Source: Marchantia polymorpha subsp. ruderalis (lineage: Eukaryota; Streptophyta; Marchantiopsida; Marchantiales; Marchantiaceae). Taken from it: a DNA stretch of 64,000 nt. The stretch spans positions 11,988,501 to 12,052,500 of the forward strand of contig AP031356.1 in assembly GCA_037833965.1 (NCBI GenBank). The letters are read 5' to 3'. This document shows, in pieces, positions 50,301 through 60,171 of the stretch. Positions within the stretch are counted from its first letter, which is position 1, and each line of letters starts with the position of its first letter. The notes beneath the pieces are model-generated. The model ran no database searches. It was not told the origin of the DNA and saw only the letters and a list, made by a program, of their open reading frames with translations. The position numbers and the translations under genes are program-made.

Positions 50301-52119
50301 AGATGTCTGTGTCAACTTCTGAAAAGCTACCACTCTCTTCACTCTCAGATTCCCAATACTCGTCAGTTGGTCTATCTGAGTCAGTGGTGGATTCCCCTCC
50401 TCTCGTCAAAGGAACCTTAACTCGATGGTTCTTTGGGCCTATCCTCAAATAGCCCTTGTGCCATCGGTCCGTAGTCCTTACCGCCCTCAACCAAGGACGT
50501 CCCAACAGCAAGTCGTAGCTAGCTTCCTTGAGAATTTGGAAGGAAAGCAAAGTTTGCACTCCCCTCACACTAACCACAACTTTGTCTACCACCCCCAGTG
50601 GTCTTACCTTCTGTTTGTTGGCCATACCAACAATTATGCTAGAAGGTCTAGAAGGTTGCATACCCAACTTCTGCATCAACCTCTCAGACATGGCATTCAC
50701 AGCCGATCCACCATCAACCAACACATCTGATACATCATGTCCATTGATCCTCACTTCGATCTTTGAAGCATGTGTACATACCTCCGAAGCAGCCGCATCC
50801 ACCACCCCAACTCCCACATTGGTCATGTGAGCCTTCCCCTTAGATTTCCGCTTCTTGGTCCTTGTGGAGATAAGACCTCCTCTTAACTCCTTCCGAATGG
50901 CTGGATTCAAGGCAATCAGCTGACCAACTGTTATATTGGCCTTCTGATTTCCTACATCCTCCACCACGTCATACTTAGCTTGAGAAGATGAAATGGAAAA
51001 GTCATCCATGCCCAACTTCTTCCTTGGTACTCTTGGTTGACTCACTCCACTTGACCGTGTACTTCGACTTGGCGTGTCCTCCATGAAAATCGACTCGTCC
51101 GCAAATCGGGCACGCTTCTTCTCATGAGCAAGGATATCCACTTTCGATTTTGAGCTCTCCCCTTTCTCAAAAGTGCATTGATGAGGAAATACATCAATGG
51201 ATGCTACTCCCTTATCCTTGGCTTGTTGCGTGGCCGGTGCATTGTTGTTGTGCCGAACTCCATCATGTTGTCGAGGGTTAGGACAATTCCTCTGGAAATG
51301 AGGACCTCCACAAGAAAAGCAAGAAACCGCAAAGTTTCCTGAAGGTGGATTTCCTCTTGGAGGATAATTTCCATACCCCCTAGAGCCTCCTCCTACGTTC
51401 TGATTCCTCTTCTCCCACAACTGTACTACATTGATCTTGAGATCTGCTAGAGTCTCCGTGATAGATTTTAATTCATTTTGAAAATCCACACTAGGATTCG
51501 CTATCGTGGATGAAGTAGAAGGGTTTGAAACAATGGACCTTCCTACAACTGGTGGAGCTACTTCTCTAGCCACCAAGCTAGAATCATCATCTTCTAAGCT
51601 CTCCTCCATTCTAATAGCAATTCGAATGGCTTCAGCCTTAGAAGAGGGCTTCTCGTATCTCACCTTACTTCGAATCTCAGGTCTCAAACCTCCAACGAAG
51701 TTCTTCATGAGCATCGCCCTTATCCCCACCATTGTAGCATCCACTTCGTCTCCGCCCTTCCTCAACACCACGTGGAATCTAGATTCCAACTTCTCGGTTC
51801 TCTCCACATAGGTCCTCACCTTCTCGTTCTCTCCTTGTTTCAAGAAGGTGACCTCACACATCAACTTTTCATAACTTTCACTGGGAAGAAAGTTTTCGAT
51901 CAGGTTCTCCGTTAATGTCTCCCACGTGTCGTCCTCCGAATGCTCCCTCTTGTACTCCTTGTACCACTTGAGAGCAGAATCCTCCAAGAAATCCGGCAAA
52001 AGCATAGCCCACTCGTCCTTCTTCCTCTCATTGTTTCCTATGCAAGCCCTCTTGAAGTCCCTAACAAAAGCTTCTACATCCTCATTCTCCCTCCCATAAA
52101 ATACCGGAAGCTTCCCCAT
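47353..52119 (-). CDS. Gag-Pol polyprotein of Ty3-type retrotransposon
   Basis: 1588 aa from ATG at 52119 (MGKLPVFYG); a TAG lies just upstream. Approximate order: gag 1-170; CCHC knuckle near 268 (CFSCGGPHFQRNC); protease near 470 (VLVDGGSAVNAM, DGG in place of the usual DSG/DTG); acidic Ser-rich spacer; RT 700-900 with YPLPFIDEIL and FIDDFCVYG (I in place of Y before the catalytic DD); RNase H near 1013 (LYTDASNIAVG). Integrase follows, with an HHCC finger (HFAGK ... CKSCDVC) and D,D,E residues in GIDFVG, SDRGGEF and NGLAERTN. A GPF motif (KYFGPFIVEKV) is near 1540. Gag and pol share one frame with no shift. It looks fully coding. Confidence 0.95.
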   Translation of the reverse strand: MGKLPVFYGRENEDVEAFVRDFKRACIGNNERKKDEWAMLLPDFLEDSALKWYKEYKREHSEDDTWETLTENLIENFLPSESYEKLMCEVTFLKQGENEKVRTYVERTEKLESRFHVVLRKGGDEVDATMVGIRAMLMKNFVGGLRPEIRSKVRYEKPSSKAEAIRIAIRMEESLEDDDSSLVAREVAPPVVGRSIVSNPSTSSTIANPSVDFQNELKSITETLADLKINVVQLWEKRNQNVGGGSRGYGNYPPRGNPPSGNFAVSCFSCGGPHFQRNCPNPRQHDGVRHNNNAPATQQAKDKGVASIDVFPHQCTFEKGESSKSKVDILAHEKKRARFADESIFMEDTPSRSTRSSGVSQPRVPRKKLGMDDFSISSSQAKYDVVEDVGNQKANITVGQLIALNPAIRKELRGGLISTRTKKRKSKGKAHMTNVGVGVVDAAASEVCTHASKIEVRINGHDVSDVLVDGGSAVNAMSERLMQKLGMQPSRPSSIIVGMANKQKVRPLGVVDKVVVSVRGVQTLLSFQILKEASYDLLLGRPWLRAVRTTDRWHKGYLRIGPKNHRVKVPLTRGGESTTDSDRPTDEYWESESEESGSFSEVDTDISTSDQETSSEYSSDDNVQVQVIAAMELLPRPGVKKDPDKVEMSEEEVCRRLSTLRFGPKVTKEEKAKFLDIFRKYIHVFAFSYKDLKHVTLETHCIELEEKARPIRQKQRRINPPTALVVKEEIDKLKEAGFIYEVENSEWVSPIVIVKKKNGKLRVCVDYKKLNAVTKKDYYPLPFIDEILEEVAGHEWYSFGDGYSGYNQIQIALEDQLKTTFTTPWGTFAFRVMPFGLCNAPATFQRFMNRVFEPFIGKFVRDFIDDFCVYGRKADHFDHLIKILQRLEEAKASLNPEKCIFGCEEGLLLGHIISKNGIAVDPEKVTRIMELPFPATLTKLRQFLGMVGYYRRFILSFSNKAHALTNYMKKGVEYELIFKDEAAKKAFEVLKKALVTAPILAKPDWGKPFILYTDASNIAVGCTLSQLDDEKHDHPIAYASRQMVQAEKNYSVTEREALAVIFSLKKFRHYLLGGRFTIVTDHKALKYIFNKPNAEGRIARWKLLLAEFDYTIEDRPGKKHANADLMSRAYDDGGDQSVDDTFPDEDLLVMDTVTTVPEEYKEIWDFISKGEFSQGMHQREKNALVKRCQPYMIMEKVLFHQGADGLLRRAVGRGEALQLMKEFHDGAVCGGHFAGKVTAFKILDAGYHWKGIFKDCVEYCKSCDVCQAFAKKSMKTPPMISVPVLGPFEKWGIDFVGPLNLTPRGNKFIVIATDYLTKWVEARPLKSTNEKEVGRFLYERIITRFGCPLELVSDRGGEFVGSMIQAMLEHFSIKARVTTSYKPNANGLAERTNYTLCMMLAKDADMDGSKHNWDKRLHAILWEYRTTWKTSTGYSPFRMVYGVESKLPIQFDLTTFTTIQQRLKKSNGAEAIKSRQQQLMELEEARALAMVRVERAQHLQKKYHDKRSGNQNLKPFKEGDWVMLFDAIRYKRARKKFLPKYFGPFIVEKVWGNFTYDIKELGGRHFDRVNHDKLKLFHRRSDSFTPRA

Positions 52120-52341
52120 TTCCAACTAATTTTTTTTTTATTTTTATTTTTATTGGAAATTTATATGGGGCTTCCTAATACAATATAAACAACACTAACT
52201 CCATCCTTGAGTAATTCATCAAAGGAAACACAAAAGGAATTGGTTGTTCCAAGATAGCCAAAGCTCTCTCCTCTCCTAGGCATACGATGAGTCTTACCCT
52301 CATCATCATCTTCTCCATCATTCGAATGATGATCTCCATCT

Positions 52342-52785
52342 TCAGTTGGAGCTTGAACCCGCTGAGGTCACTTTCTCTGTTTCAGCACTTAGCTTGCCGT
52401 CAAACCCTTCCACAAGTGATTCCAGAAGTGCCTTCACTCCGCTGCATTCGTGTCCCGCTGGTAGCCCAATCACTCCGCAATTGTCACAGAAGGTCGCGCT
52501 TTGGGATTCATGTGGCGATGATGGTCCCAAGTGAAGTTTCAAATCTCCCAAGTTCCTCTTGCTCCTCAATCTTCTATCTTTGTTCCGTAGGGAACAATTG
52601 ACAACCTTATGGCCCTCCTCTCCACAATAAAAACAAGTTTCACGTTTGACTCTTGGAGATTGACTCACTACTCTTTCTTCAAACTCTACCTTGAATTCTC
52701 TTGTATTGGAGTCTAAAGACACTATAACATCCAAGCCTTGAGGTACTTTGGATAACCTAATCTTCCAACCTTCTTGTTCACTCAT
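52342..52785 (-). CDS. Extra ORF upstream of gag-pol, two zinc-binding clusters
   Basis: 147 aa beginning MSEQEGWKIR, inside the element's leader. It has a CCHC knuckle (CFYCGEEGHKVVNC, residues about 51-64) and a second Cys/His cluster (CDNCGVIGLPAGHEC, about 99-113). The N-terminal part (RLSKVPQGLDVIVSLDSN) is not one I recognise. It ends about 220 nt before the gag-pol ATG, after which a T/A-rich spacer follows. A second nucleic-acid-binding protein or a captured gag/host piece are both possible. I do not know its function. Confidence 0.7.
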   Translation of the reverse strand: MSEQEGWKIRLSKVPQGLDVIVSLDSNTREFKVEFEERVVSQSPRVKRETCFYCGEEGHKVVNCSLRNKDRRLRSKRNLGDLKLHLGPSSPHESQSATFCDNCGVIGLPAGHECSGVKALLESLVEGFDGKLSAETEKVTSAGSSSN

Positions 52786-53441
52786 TTTCCCATAAGACAG
52801 AAACCACTCAAAAGACCTCTCCCAGAAACGCTATCTACTTGACGAAAACTGTGAATGAAGAAATCAAAAACTTTTGCTTTGTTATCTTGCTTTTGTACCC
52901 CCTCAACTTCAAATCATAATAACTTTGTCTCTAGACGTGATCTCTCAGTGAAATTTTGACTCAAACGTAGCTTATCTTCTAATACACACTCGTACGAAGT
53001 TTCAAAGCCTAAATTGAAATACAGAAAAAGTAATCAACTCTGTACAAACTTTCCAGAGAGCAGACTTTTGATACCCGTGAAAACCCCTCAACTTCTAACT
53101 CTCATATCTTTTTGTTTACACATGCTCTAGACCTAAAACAAAAACGTAAACGTTCTCTATCTTCCAATCTAAAATCAATAAAAACTTTGAAGAAAAACTT
53201 CAAAAATACTTCTTCGGTGTCTAAAATCACTTTTCTCTCAAAAAGACATGTTTACGTGAACAAAACATACAAAATCACTTCTAGGCTATCATATGAGACT
53301 ATGGGATAAACAAAGGGAATTTCGCTCTCAAGCACACTCTCCGCTCTTTCATTCCCCAATGTTAACACCAAGTGATCCCTCATGGATACTTTCTCTCGAG
53401 CTAGAAATCGAATCCTAAACATTCCGCCTTCTAGATTGAGG
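52786..53441 (-). other. Untranslated leader of the LTR element
   Basis: About 650 bp between the primer site and the upstream ORF. AT-rich, with Lys/Ser-rich chance ORFs only (for example 53112-53309). I see no gene or clear structure in it; it presumably holds the packaging signal. Confidence 0.6.
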
Positions 53442-53458
53442 TCCCGGCAACGGAACCA
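53442..53458 (-). promoter_or_regulatory. Primer-binding site, complementary to tRNA-Glu
   Basis: TGGTTCCGTTGCCGGGA on the minus strand, 4 nt after the 5' LTR. Its complement TCCCGGCAACGGAACCA equals the 3' end of plant tRNA-Glu (acceptor UCCGUUG...) including CCA. Identification is from memory of the tRNA sequence. Confidence 0.85.
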
Positions 53459-53462
53459 AAAA

Positions 53463-54323
53463 TGCAACCTCCGGGCTGACTCTCACTCAGGTCTACCTCT
53501 GATGGCTTTGTGGTAGCGCATCATGGTTCTAGAAGACTAGGATTCATACTCTCACTCATGTCACAAACACCTTCTCTCACAAACTCTCATGTATCACTCC
53601 AACTCACACACACAAACTCTCCTCACATCACCCTCTTCACATAAACGCAAACACACGTCGATACTCCAAGATACTCGAAAACTTCACTCCTTCATTATTG
53701 AAACAAGTCCTCACACATGACTCTCCAAACTTGCTTGAGAGGTGCTACTCTACCTCTCTATTTATACTACTTGAGAAGTTAACATAGTAACGTGTGGTAA
53801 TTTCTCCTAACTTACTTTTACCTAGGTAAGTTTGACTAACCTTCTCTACGTGGCAACATGCCATTGGCCTACCTAAACCTTCTAGAAGCTTCCGGAATCC
53901 AAGGTTGAGGTGGCGACATGCCATTGGAAGCTTTTAAACTTCTACAAGCTTCCTAGCCACTAAGTCAACATTAGACTTAGTCTAGCCAATCATCTTTCAT
54001 ACATTTAGTCAAACCAATCAAATCCAAGCTTCTAGTCAAATATCTAATCCCTTGGAATCTAGAACTTTTGTATGAGACAAAATAGAAGTGCTCATTCCTT
54101 GTGAAAGACAAAATAGAAGTGCTCACTCCATTCTTCTAGAACTCCGCTAATTATTCCGCCAACTATAGAGATTGTAGCTAAACTTAGTCATGACTAGATA
54201 AACTTAGTTATAACTAACTAGTTTAGTCATAACTAGCTAGTCTTAGCTATGCCTTGGCTAATCATCCTTATTCCTTTGACCACTTTTAAGACTTAGTACA
54301 TATGTGCAACACCCAGTCTTACA
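53463..54323 (-). repeat. 5' LTR
   Basis: 861 bp, same length and, by eye, same sequence as the 3' LTR. Carries the promoter that would drive the element. Confidence 0.95.
53759..53766 (-). promoter_or_regulatory. TATA-like box in the 5' LTR
   Basis: TATAAATA followed by GAGAGG on the minus strand, in the middle of the LTR; a likely core promoter for the genomic RNA. Confidence 0.55.
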
Positions 54324-55146
54324 GTACTACCAAGAAGAAGAATATTTCAATGACCAAGAAGAATTGGGTGTGAGAAACCAAACCTCATATGCTATTCTTC
54401 TTGCGGAAACAGGTTGTTTACCTCTAGAGGCTGAAGCTCTATACTTGACCATCACTTACATCACAAGGGTGAGATCTCTTGATGCTTCTCGCCTTCCTCC
54501 TCAGGCTTTGAGTGCCACACGTGCCAAAGGATGGTTAGCGGATGTGATAACTTGGTCTTTGAGGTGGAATGTGACGGAACGCGATTGGGACCTACAACCT
54601 ATAGCACTACGTGAACGTCTAAAGGAGGAGTTTCTGAACATTATTTGGAGCAAGCGCGGCACCAAGATGCAGTTTTATCAACTTCAAGTGAATCCTATGC
54701 TTGTTTATTGTGAACAGGATTACCTACTTGCAGGAATCTCTACATCCTTACGTCATCTTATTGCTAGGCATAGAACTGGATCTCATAGGCTAGGAATTGA
54801 GGAAGGACGTTGGCTTAATATTGATAGGTGTGAACGTATTTGTAGGCTATGTGATGGAAGAGAAGTTGAGGATGAAGAGCATGTATTTCTTACTTGTACT
54901 AGATATGCAGAGATTAGAGTGACCCATAATATAGATGTAGAGAATTTTTATTCTTTGTTACAGTTAGTTCCTTTTGATTTAGGTTGTTATATTAGGGACA
55001 TTATTAGTTATCGTTCTAGTGCTCTTGGCACTAGCTAGGGTTTGGCCTTTGGGGTCTTTTCCCTTGTTTGTGGCTGTTGCTTGTATTGTGTTTTTCAGCC
55101 TTTTGACCCTTTGGGTCCCCCGGGCTTGATCTATTACCATTTACCA
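54324..55146 (+). pseudogene. LINE-B 3' end: ORF2 C terminus, 3' UTR, tail
   Basis: After GTACTAC (the interrupted A sequence) and a short repeated CAAGAAGAAG join, LINE-B ORF2 runs from QEELGVRNQTSYAI to SSALGTS (stop 55038). The finger reads RCERICRLCDGREVEDEE. The 3' UTR and tail end at about 55146 against LINE-C. This is the left end of duplication copy 2; unlike copy 1 it lacks the tail-only insertion. Confidence 0.87.
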
Positions 55147-57587
55147 TTATGATATCATCTGCCTACAAAAGAGCTTTGATCACAAAGTCTCCAAGTTTGA
55201 TTCCTTCACTCTCACAATCATCCAACCACCTTTCTATATCTTCTATGAATATTCTGAATAGAGTAGGAGAGAGAGGACAACCTTGAATAACTCCAATGGT
55301 GCTTGAGATCTCTTGAGGCTGAGAGGCATCAATCTTAGCTCGAACTGAAGTGTATAAAGTGGCCACAGCTCCGAGTAGATTAGCCGGTACTCCAATGTCT
55401 TGTAGTCTTTCCCATAAAAGCTTTCGAGGAACAGTATCAAAAGCTTTCTTCAAATCGATGAAGGCACAAAATAAAGCTTTCCCATTGCCCTTGGATTTCT
55501 CCCATAAAACACGTAAGGCCAAAATATGGTCAATAGTGTTCTATGTAGGACGAAAACCAGCTTGGGCCTTTGCTCTCTTCTGAAAATCCTCTGTCCATGT
55601 GCTCAACTTCGATTCTACCAACTTCCCAAACAACTTACACAACAACAACAAAAACACTACCAACCATGATGGTGCGATAGTTTGTCACCACGTCCTTCCT
55701 TCCTGATTTATGAATAGGAACAATCTTCCGCATGGACCAAGTTGATGGAAAACCATGAACCATAGCATCTTCCAAAAGCTTAGTGAGAACCGGTCCAATA
55801 CAATCTCCTCCCCACTTGATAAGTTCAATGGACAAGCCATCTAAATCCTCACATTTGCCATTTGCTAATTTTCGGAGAATAGTCATCACCTCTCCTTCCG
55901 AAAATAATCCAAGTGTTGCTTCGCAATATGGCATAGATGTGGCTTCTGGAAAGAAATAGAGCTTTTCGGCAAAAGCTACCAAAGACTCGGAATAAAGAGA
56001 AGGTTTTGACGATGGTGTAGCTAATCGTCTCCAAAAGGACTTGGGATCCTTCATCAGGTCCTTTGTCAAGGATTCTTGCTTTCGTCTTAAGAAAGCTCGT
56101 TTCTTAGACTTCACCAAGTCTTTGTATATCCTTGTCAAAAGAAGCCGACTTTGAATATCCAAAGACCTATCAACAGACCTTGCCCTTGCTAGCTTGCATT
56201 TGGAGTCAAACTATCCATTGCAAGGTAGCCCCTTAGCAATCCTAGTACTATGCCTCAAAAAGAACTTCGATGCAGAAGTTTTGAGCAATTCTATGAGCTG
56301 TAAACTAGCGGTATGCAAATCTGGACTCCATATGGTGTGAGTCAAAAGATCTTGTAGATATTCTGCATAAAGGTCTCTTTTACAAGGATCTAAGCGAAAC
56401 TTGGGAGAAGCTAAAAGAGATTGGCGAGGTGAAGTAGAGATTGATTTTGACATTGAGTTTGTGAACAAAAGAGGTGCATGATCTGATTCAGGTTGAGGAT
56501 CCAGAACATCAAAATTGGAGATCAGAGAGGTACTAACCAAGGAAGACAAGAGAAAATCTATTGTGCTAGCACCGGTAGGGGAAAAACAAGTATTGGACTG
56601 AGAGTTGGGAAAGCGAGAGGTTCCATTGAGAACCTTCAAGTTACAAGTGGCTCCAAATGTCAAAAAAAGTTCTGTCAAAGAGTTTGTGGAAGGATCAAAA
56701 GAGGTTCTAGACCACAAGCTATCGTAAATTTCTTCAAACATAGAAGAAGCCAAGGGATCACTAAATTGAGTAAATTGAGCACATCGTATACGAGCATTGA
56801 AATCTCCAGCAAGAAAGACATCCCCTTTACTTTGGAATCTAAGAACATCTTCAATAAGCCGATGGAATGGTTCACTTCGGTTGCAAAAGCGTGTTGAGTA
56901 GATACCCATGGACAATGGTGCAAAATAACAAATTGCCAAATAGCAATAAGATCCTCCAACCACCCCGAGACGTAGCCAATGATACTGTCCACCAACATCT
57001 TGAGCTTCTAGATGTATGAGAGGTAGAAGATGAGACCTGATGAAAGTAGCAATACCTCCTTGATCCCTTCCCGCATGTTGTCTTCTCTGGTTCCATGTCG
57101 ACCCCACCAAGGTAAACCCTTCCAACTCAGCAATAGTATTGCTTTCATGTTCCCAAGTCTCCACAATGTTGATGACGTCAGCCATCTTCCAAATCGGAGC
57201 AGCACTCACATAATTTGTTGTTGAAAGTCCTCGGATATTCCACACCAACACCCTTATCTTCTCGGATTGCTATGTTGACGACACCCTCCTCCTCTGAGTA
57301 ACGATTGCTCTCCCATCGTGTAAATAAGCAACAAAACCCGATTCTTGAGCCTCTTTTACCTTCGCAAGCTCCTTTCTCCTAACTTCCACTTGTAGAGGAG
57401 TCAGATCAGGATCCAACCATATTCTACGTCCCTTTAACATAGCCTTATTAGCCAAGGCAACATCACGTTGAGTTTGATTGACAAACTTCACTATAATACC
57501 ACGAGGTTGAGCTCCCTTGTTTCCAATACGAAAAGCTTGAGCCAATTCCGCATTGGAAACCTGAAGTGTTTCATCCAAAAACTTGGT
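55147..57587 (-). pseudogene. LINE-C: ORF2 (RT to EN) and ORF1 C terminus
   Basis: ORF2 on the minus strand from 57251 (no ATG) through the endonuclease, the inherited TAG at 56211-56213, and the RT down to the YADD region at 55147. An ACAACAACAAC-type insertion at about 55636-55648 shifts the RT frame next to FAKLFGK. ORF1 C-terminal domain (57270-57578) precedes it, ending TAG CAATCC. The ORF1 remainder lies beyond the LINE-A insertion at 59804-60171. Confidence 0.87.
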
Positions 57588-59803
57588 AAATGGTAAATGG
57601 TAAATAGATCAAGCCCGTGGGACCCAAAGGGTCAAAAGGCTAAAAAACACAATACAAACAATTCAACCCCAAACTAGGAGAGAACCAAAAGAACCCCCTA
57701 GCTAGTGCCCAAAGCACTAGAACGGTAACTAATAATATCTCTAATGTAACAACCTAAATCATAAGGCTCGAGTTGAAGCAGAGAAAAGAAATTCTCGACA
57801 TCAACTTTATGCGCCACTCGAATCTCTACATACCTAGAACAAGTAAGAAATACATGCTCTTCATCCTCAACTTTTCTTCCATCACATAGCCTACAAATAC
57901 GTTCACTCCTATCAATGTTCAACCAACGCCCTTCTTCAATCCCAAGACTATGAGATCCAGTTCTATGTCTAGCAATAATATGACGTAAAGAAGTAGATAT
58001 CTCTGCAAGTAAGTATCCTTGCTCACAATAAACAAGCATAGGATTCACATGAAGTTGATAAAACTGCATCTTGGTGCCTCGTGTGCTCCACATAATGCTG
58101 AGAAATTCCTCCCTAATACGCTCGCGTAGGGCAATAGGTTGCAAATTCCAATCAAGTTCCGTCACATTCCACCTCAAAGACCAAGTCACCACATCTGCAA
58201 ACCAACCCTTGGGACGTGTGGCATGCAAAGCTTCAAGAGGAAGTCGAGAAGCATCAAGAGATCTCACTCTTTTGACGTAAGTGATAGTCAAGAAGAGAGC
58301 TTCCGCCTCAAGAGGTAGACAATCTGTTTCCGCAAGAAGAATTGCATAAGAAGTTTGGGTCCTCACACCCAATTCTTCTTGTAAGAAGATCTTTTGCACC
58401 CTCTCCAAACGCTGCCAACCTGTCTTCTTACAACTAGGACCCCACACTTGTGTTCCATATAAGATAACGGGAAACACTAAGCTCCTGAATAAGAATTTCC
58501 TAAGACTCCAAGACACTAGATGAGCTCCTCTACATCTATTTAGCAATGAATATAGAGCTTTGAAACCAGCTTCTACCCTCTTTTGCACACAAAGTGCCCA
58601 ACTATAATCAGTGCCCATCTTTTTACCATTTACCATTTACCATTTACTTGTTCCAACTCTAATCCTTTGTAACAGAAAGAGAGCTTGGATCTAGTGCCCA
58701 CAACAATGACTTTGGACTTCTCCAAATTGACTTCCATCTGATTTTGAGTACAAAAGCTAGCCAAAGTGTCGAGGTGTTTCTGTAAACTAGTGGCATCACG
58801 TGCTAGTAATATGACATCATCTGCATACAAAAGAGCTTTGATGACAAAGTCTCCAAGTTTAACACCTTCGCTATCACAATCCTCCAACCACCTTTCTATA
58901 TCATCTATGAAAACTCCAAAGAGAGTGGGAGAGAGAGGACAACCTTGAATGACTCCAATGGTGCTGATAATCTCTTCGGTTTGAGAAGTGTTGATCTTGG
59001 CCCGAACTGAGTGGTATAATGCAGCCACCGCTGCCAAGAGATCTGATGGTACTCCAATGGCTTGCAATCTTTGCCATAAAAGCTCACGAGGTACTGTGTC
59101 AAAAGCTTTCTTGAAATCAATGAAGGCACAAAACAAAGCTTTTCCATTACCCTTGGATTTCTCCCATAGAACACGTAAAACCAAGATATGGTCTATAGTG
59201 TTGAATGTAGGACGAAAACCAGCTTGGAACCGCGCTCTCTTCTGACAAGATTCAGCCCATGTGCTCAACTTTGACTCCACCAATTTGCCAAATAACTTGG
59301 CAAAAATACTACCCACCATGATAGTGCGATAGTTTGTCACCAAGGCCTTGCTCCCAGATTTGTGAATAGGAACAATCTTCCGTAGAGACCAAGATGAAGG
59401 AAAGCCATGAATAGCAGCATCCTCTAACACTTTTGTGAGTATAGGCCCAATAGCATCTCCTTCCCACTTGAGAAGTTCAATGGAAAGCCCATCCAAATCC
59501 TCACATTTACCATTTGCCAATTGTCTGAGTTGAGTCATCACTTCAACTTCTGAAAATAAGCCTGGATTTCCTTCACAATGTGGCATAGATGCAACATTGG
59601 GAAAGAAATAAAGCTTTTCAGCAAAAGAAATCAAAGATTTGGGATCAAGAGTAGGTTTAGAAGATCGTACTGCCAACCGCCTCCAAAAGGATTTGGGATT
59701 CTCCAAGAGCTCCTTTGTCAAACACTCTTGCTTCTGCCTCAAAAATGCTCGTTTCTTGGACTTCACCAAGTCTTTGTAAAGTCTTGTCATAATCAACCGA
59801 TGA
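57588..59803 (-). mobile_element. 5'-truncated LINE-A inserted in LINE-C ORF1
   Basis: Tail, A 3' UTR and ORF2 back to IMTRLYKDLVKSKKR. The target reads CTTGGTGACAAC; TGGT of the target coincides with the complement of the tail ACCA. ORF2 pieces are 57698-58612 and 58648-59796, separated by a small rearrangement at 58615. The RT blocks FIDFKKAFDTV, QGCPLSP and YADDVILLA and the CCHC finger are present. This insertion is absent from duplication copy 1. Confidence 0.88.
58615..58646 (+). other. Tail insertion with deletion of target
   Basis: TGCCCATCTTTTTACC... with about three heptamers replaces roughly 35 bp of ORF2 (the YKYLGIDFSSD codons). Unlike the other tail-only insertions the target is deleted, not duplicated. 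Confidence 0.78.
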
Positions 59804-60171
59804 TGACAACACTCTTGACATCTTCATTCTCTATTTCAGGTAAACCTGAAATTCTCACATTCTTCCTACGTGCAAGCTGGTTGGACTTTTCAATCTCTTG
59901 TTCTTGACAAAAAGAGATTTGAGCAGCCTTTGTAGCTTCAGCGTAGGATTTGATCTTCAAATCTAAGCTTTCGACCACCTCATGCAATCTAGGACTATCC
60001 GCACTTGTCATCTGAGAGCATACCTTCCCTTGGATGTCATCCACAGATTTAGATACATCCCACATCACACCCACACTATCCTTGAACACCTTCTCCACGT
60101 TCTTCTGTGATCCCTTCAACTCTCGAATTTGATTATGTGCGAGAGTTAAAGCAGCCTGTTGCATCTTGAAT
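59804..60171 (-). pseudogene. LINE-C ORF1, coiled coil and start of RRM
   Basis: Continuation of LINE-C beyond the LINE-A: MQQAALTLAHNQIREL to KNVRISGLPEIENEDVKSVV. The start codon region is lost at 60171, where a LINE-A 3' end is joined, at the same junction as copy 1 (8607). Confidence 0.84.

Larger units (their letters stand above)
46469..54323 (-). mobile_element. Complete Ty3-type LTR retrotransposon
   Basis: 7855 bp with two 861-bp LTRs (TG...CA), GTAC duplication (46465-46468 and 54324-54327), tRNA-Glu primer site, purine tract, an upstream 147-aa ORF and one long gag-pol ORF. RT, RNase H and then integrase is the Ty3/gypsy order. The LTRs appear identical by eye, so insertion is recent and postdates the LINE mosaic it sits in. 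No chromodomain is seen at the integrase end. Confidence 0.95.

Noticed and set aside
50425-50830. Two 100-aa plus-strand ORFs inside the LTR element
   Set aside because: Antisense of gag-pol with no recognisable domain.
53112-53309. 65-aa Lys-rich ORF in the LTR-element leader
   Set aside because: On the antisense strand in AT-rich leader with no start context or homology I recognise.
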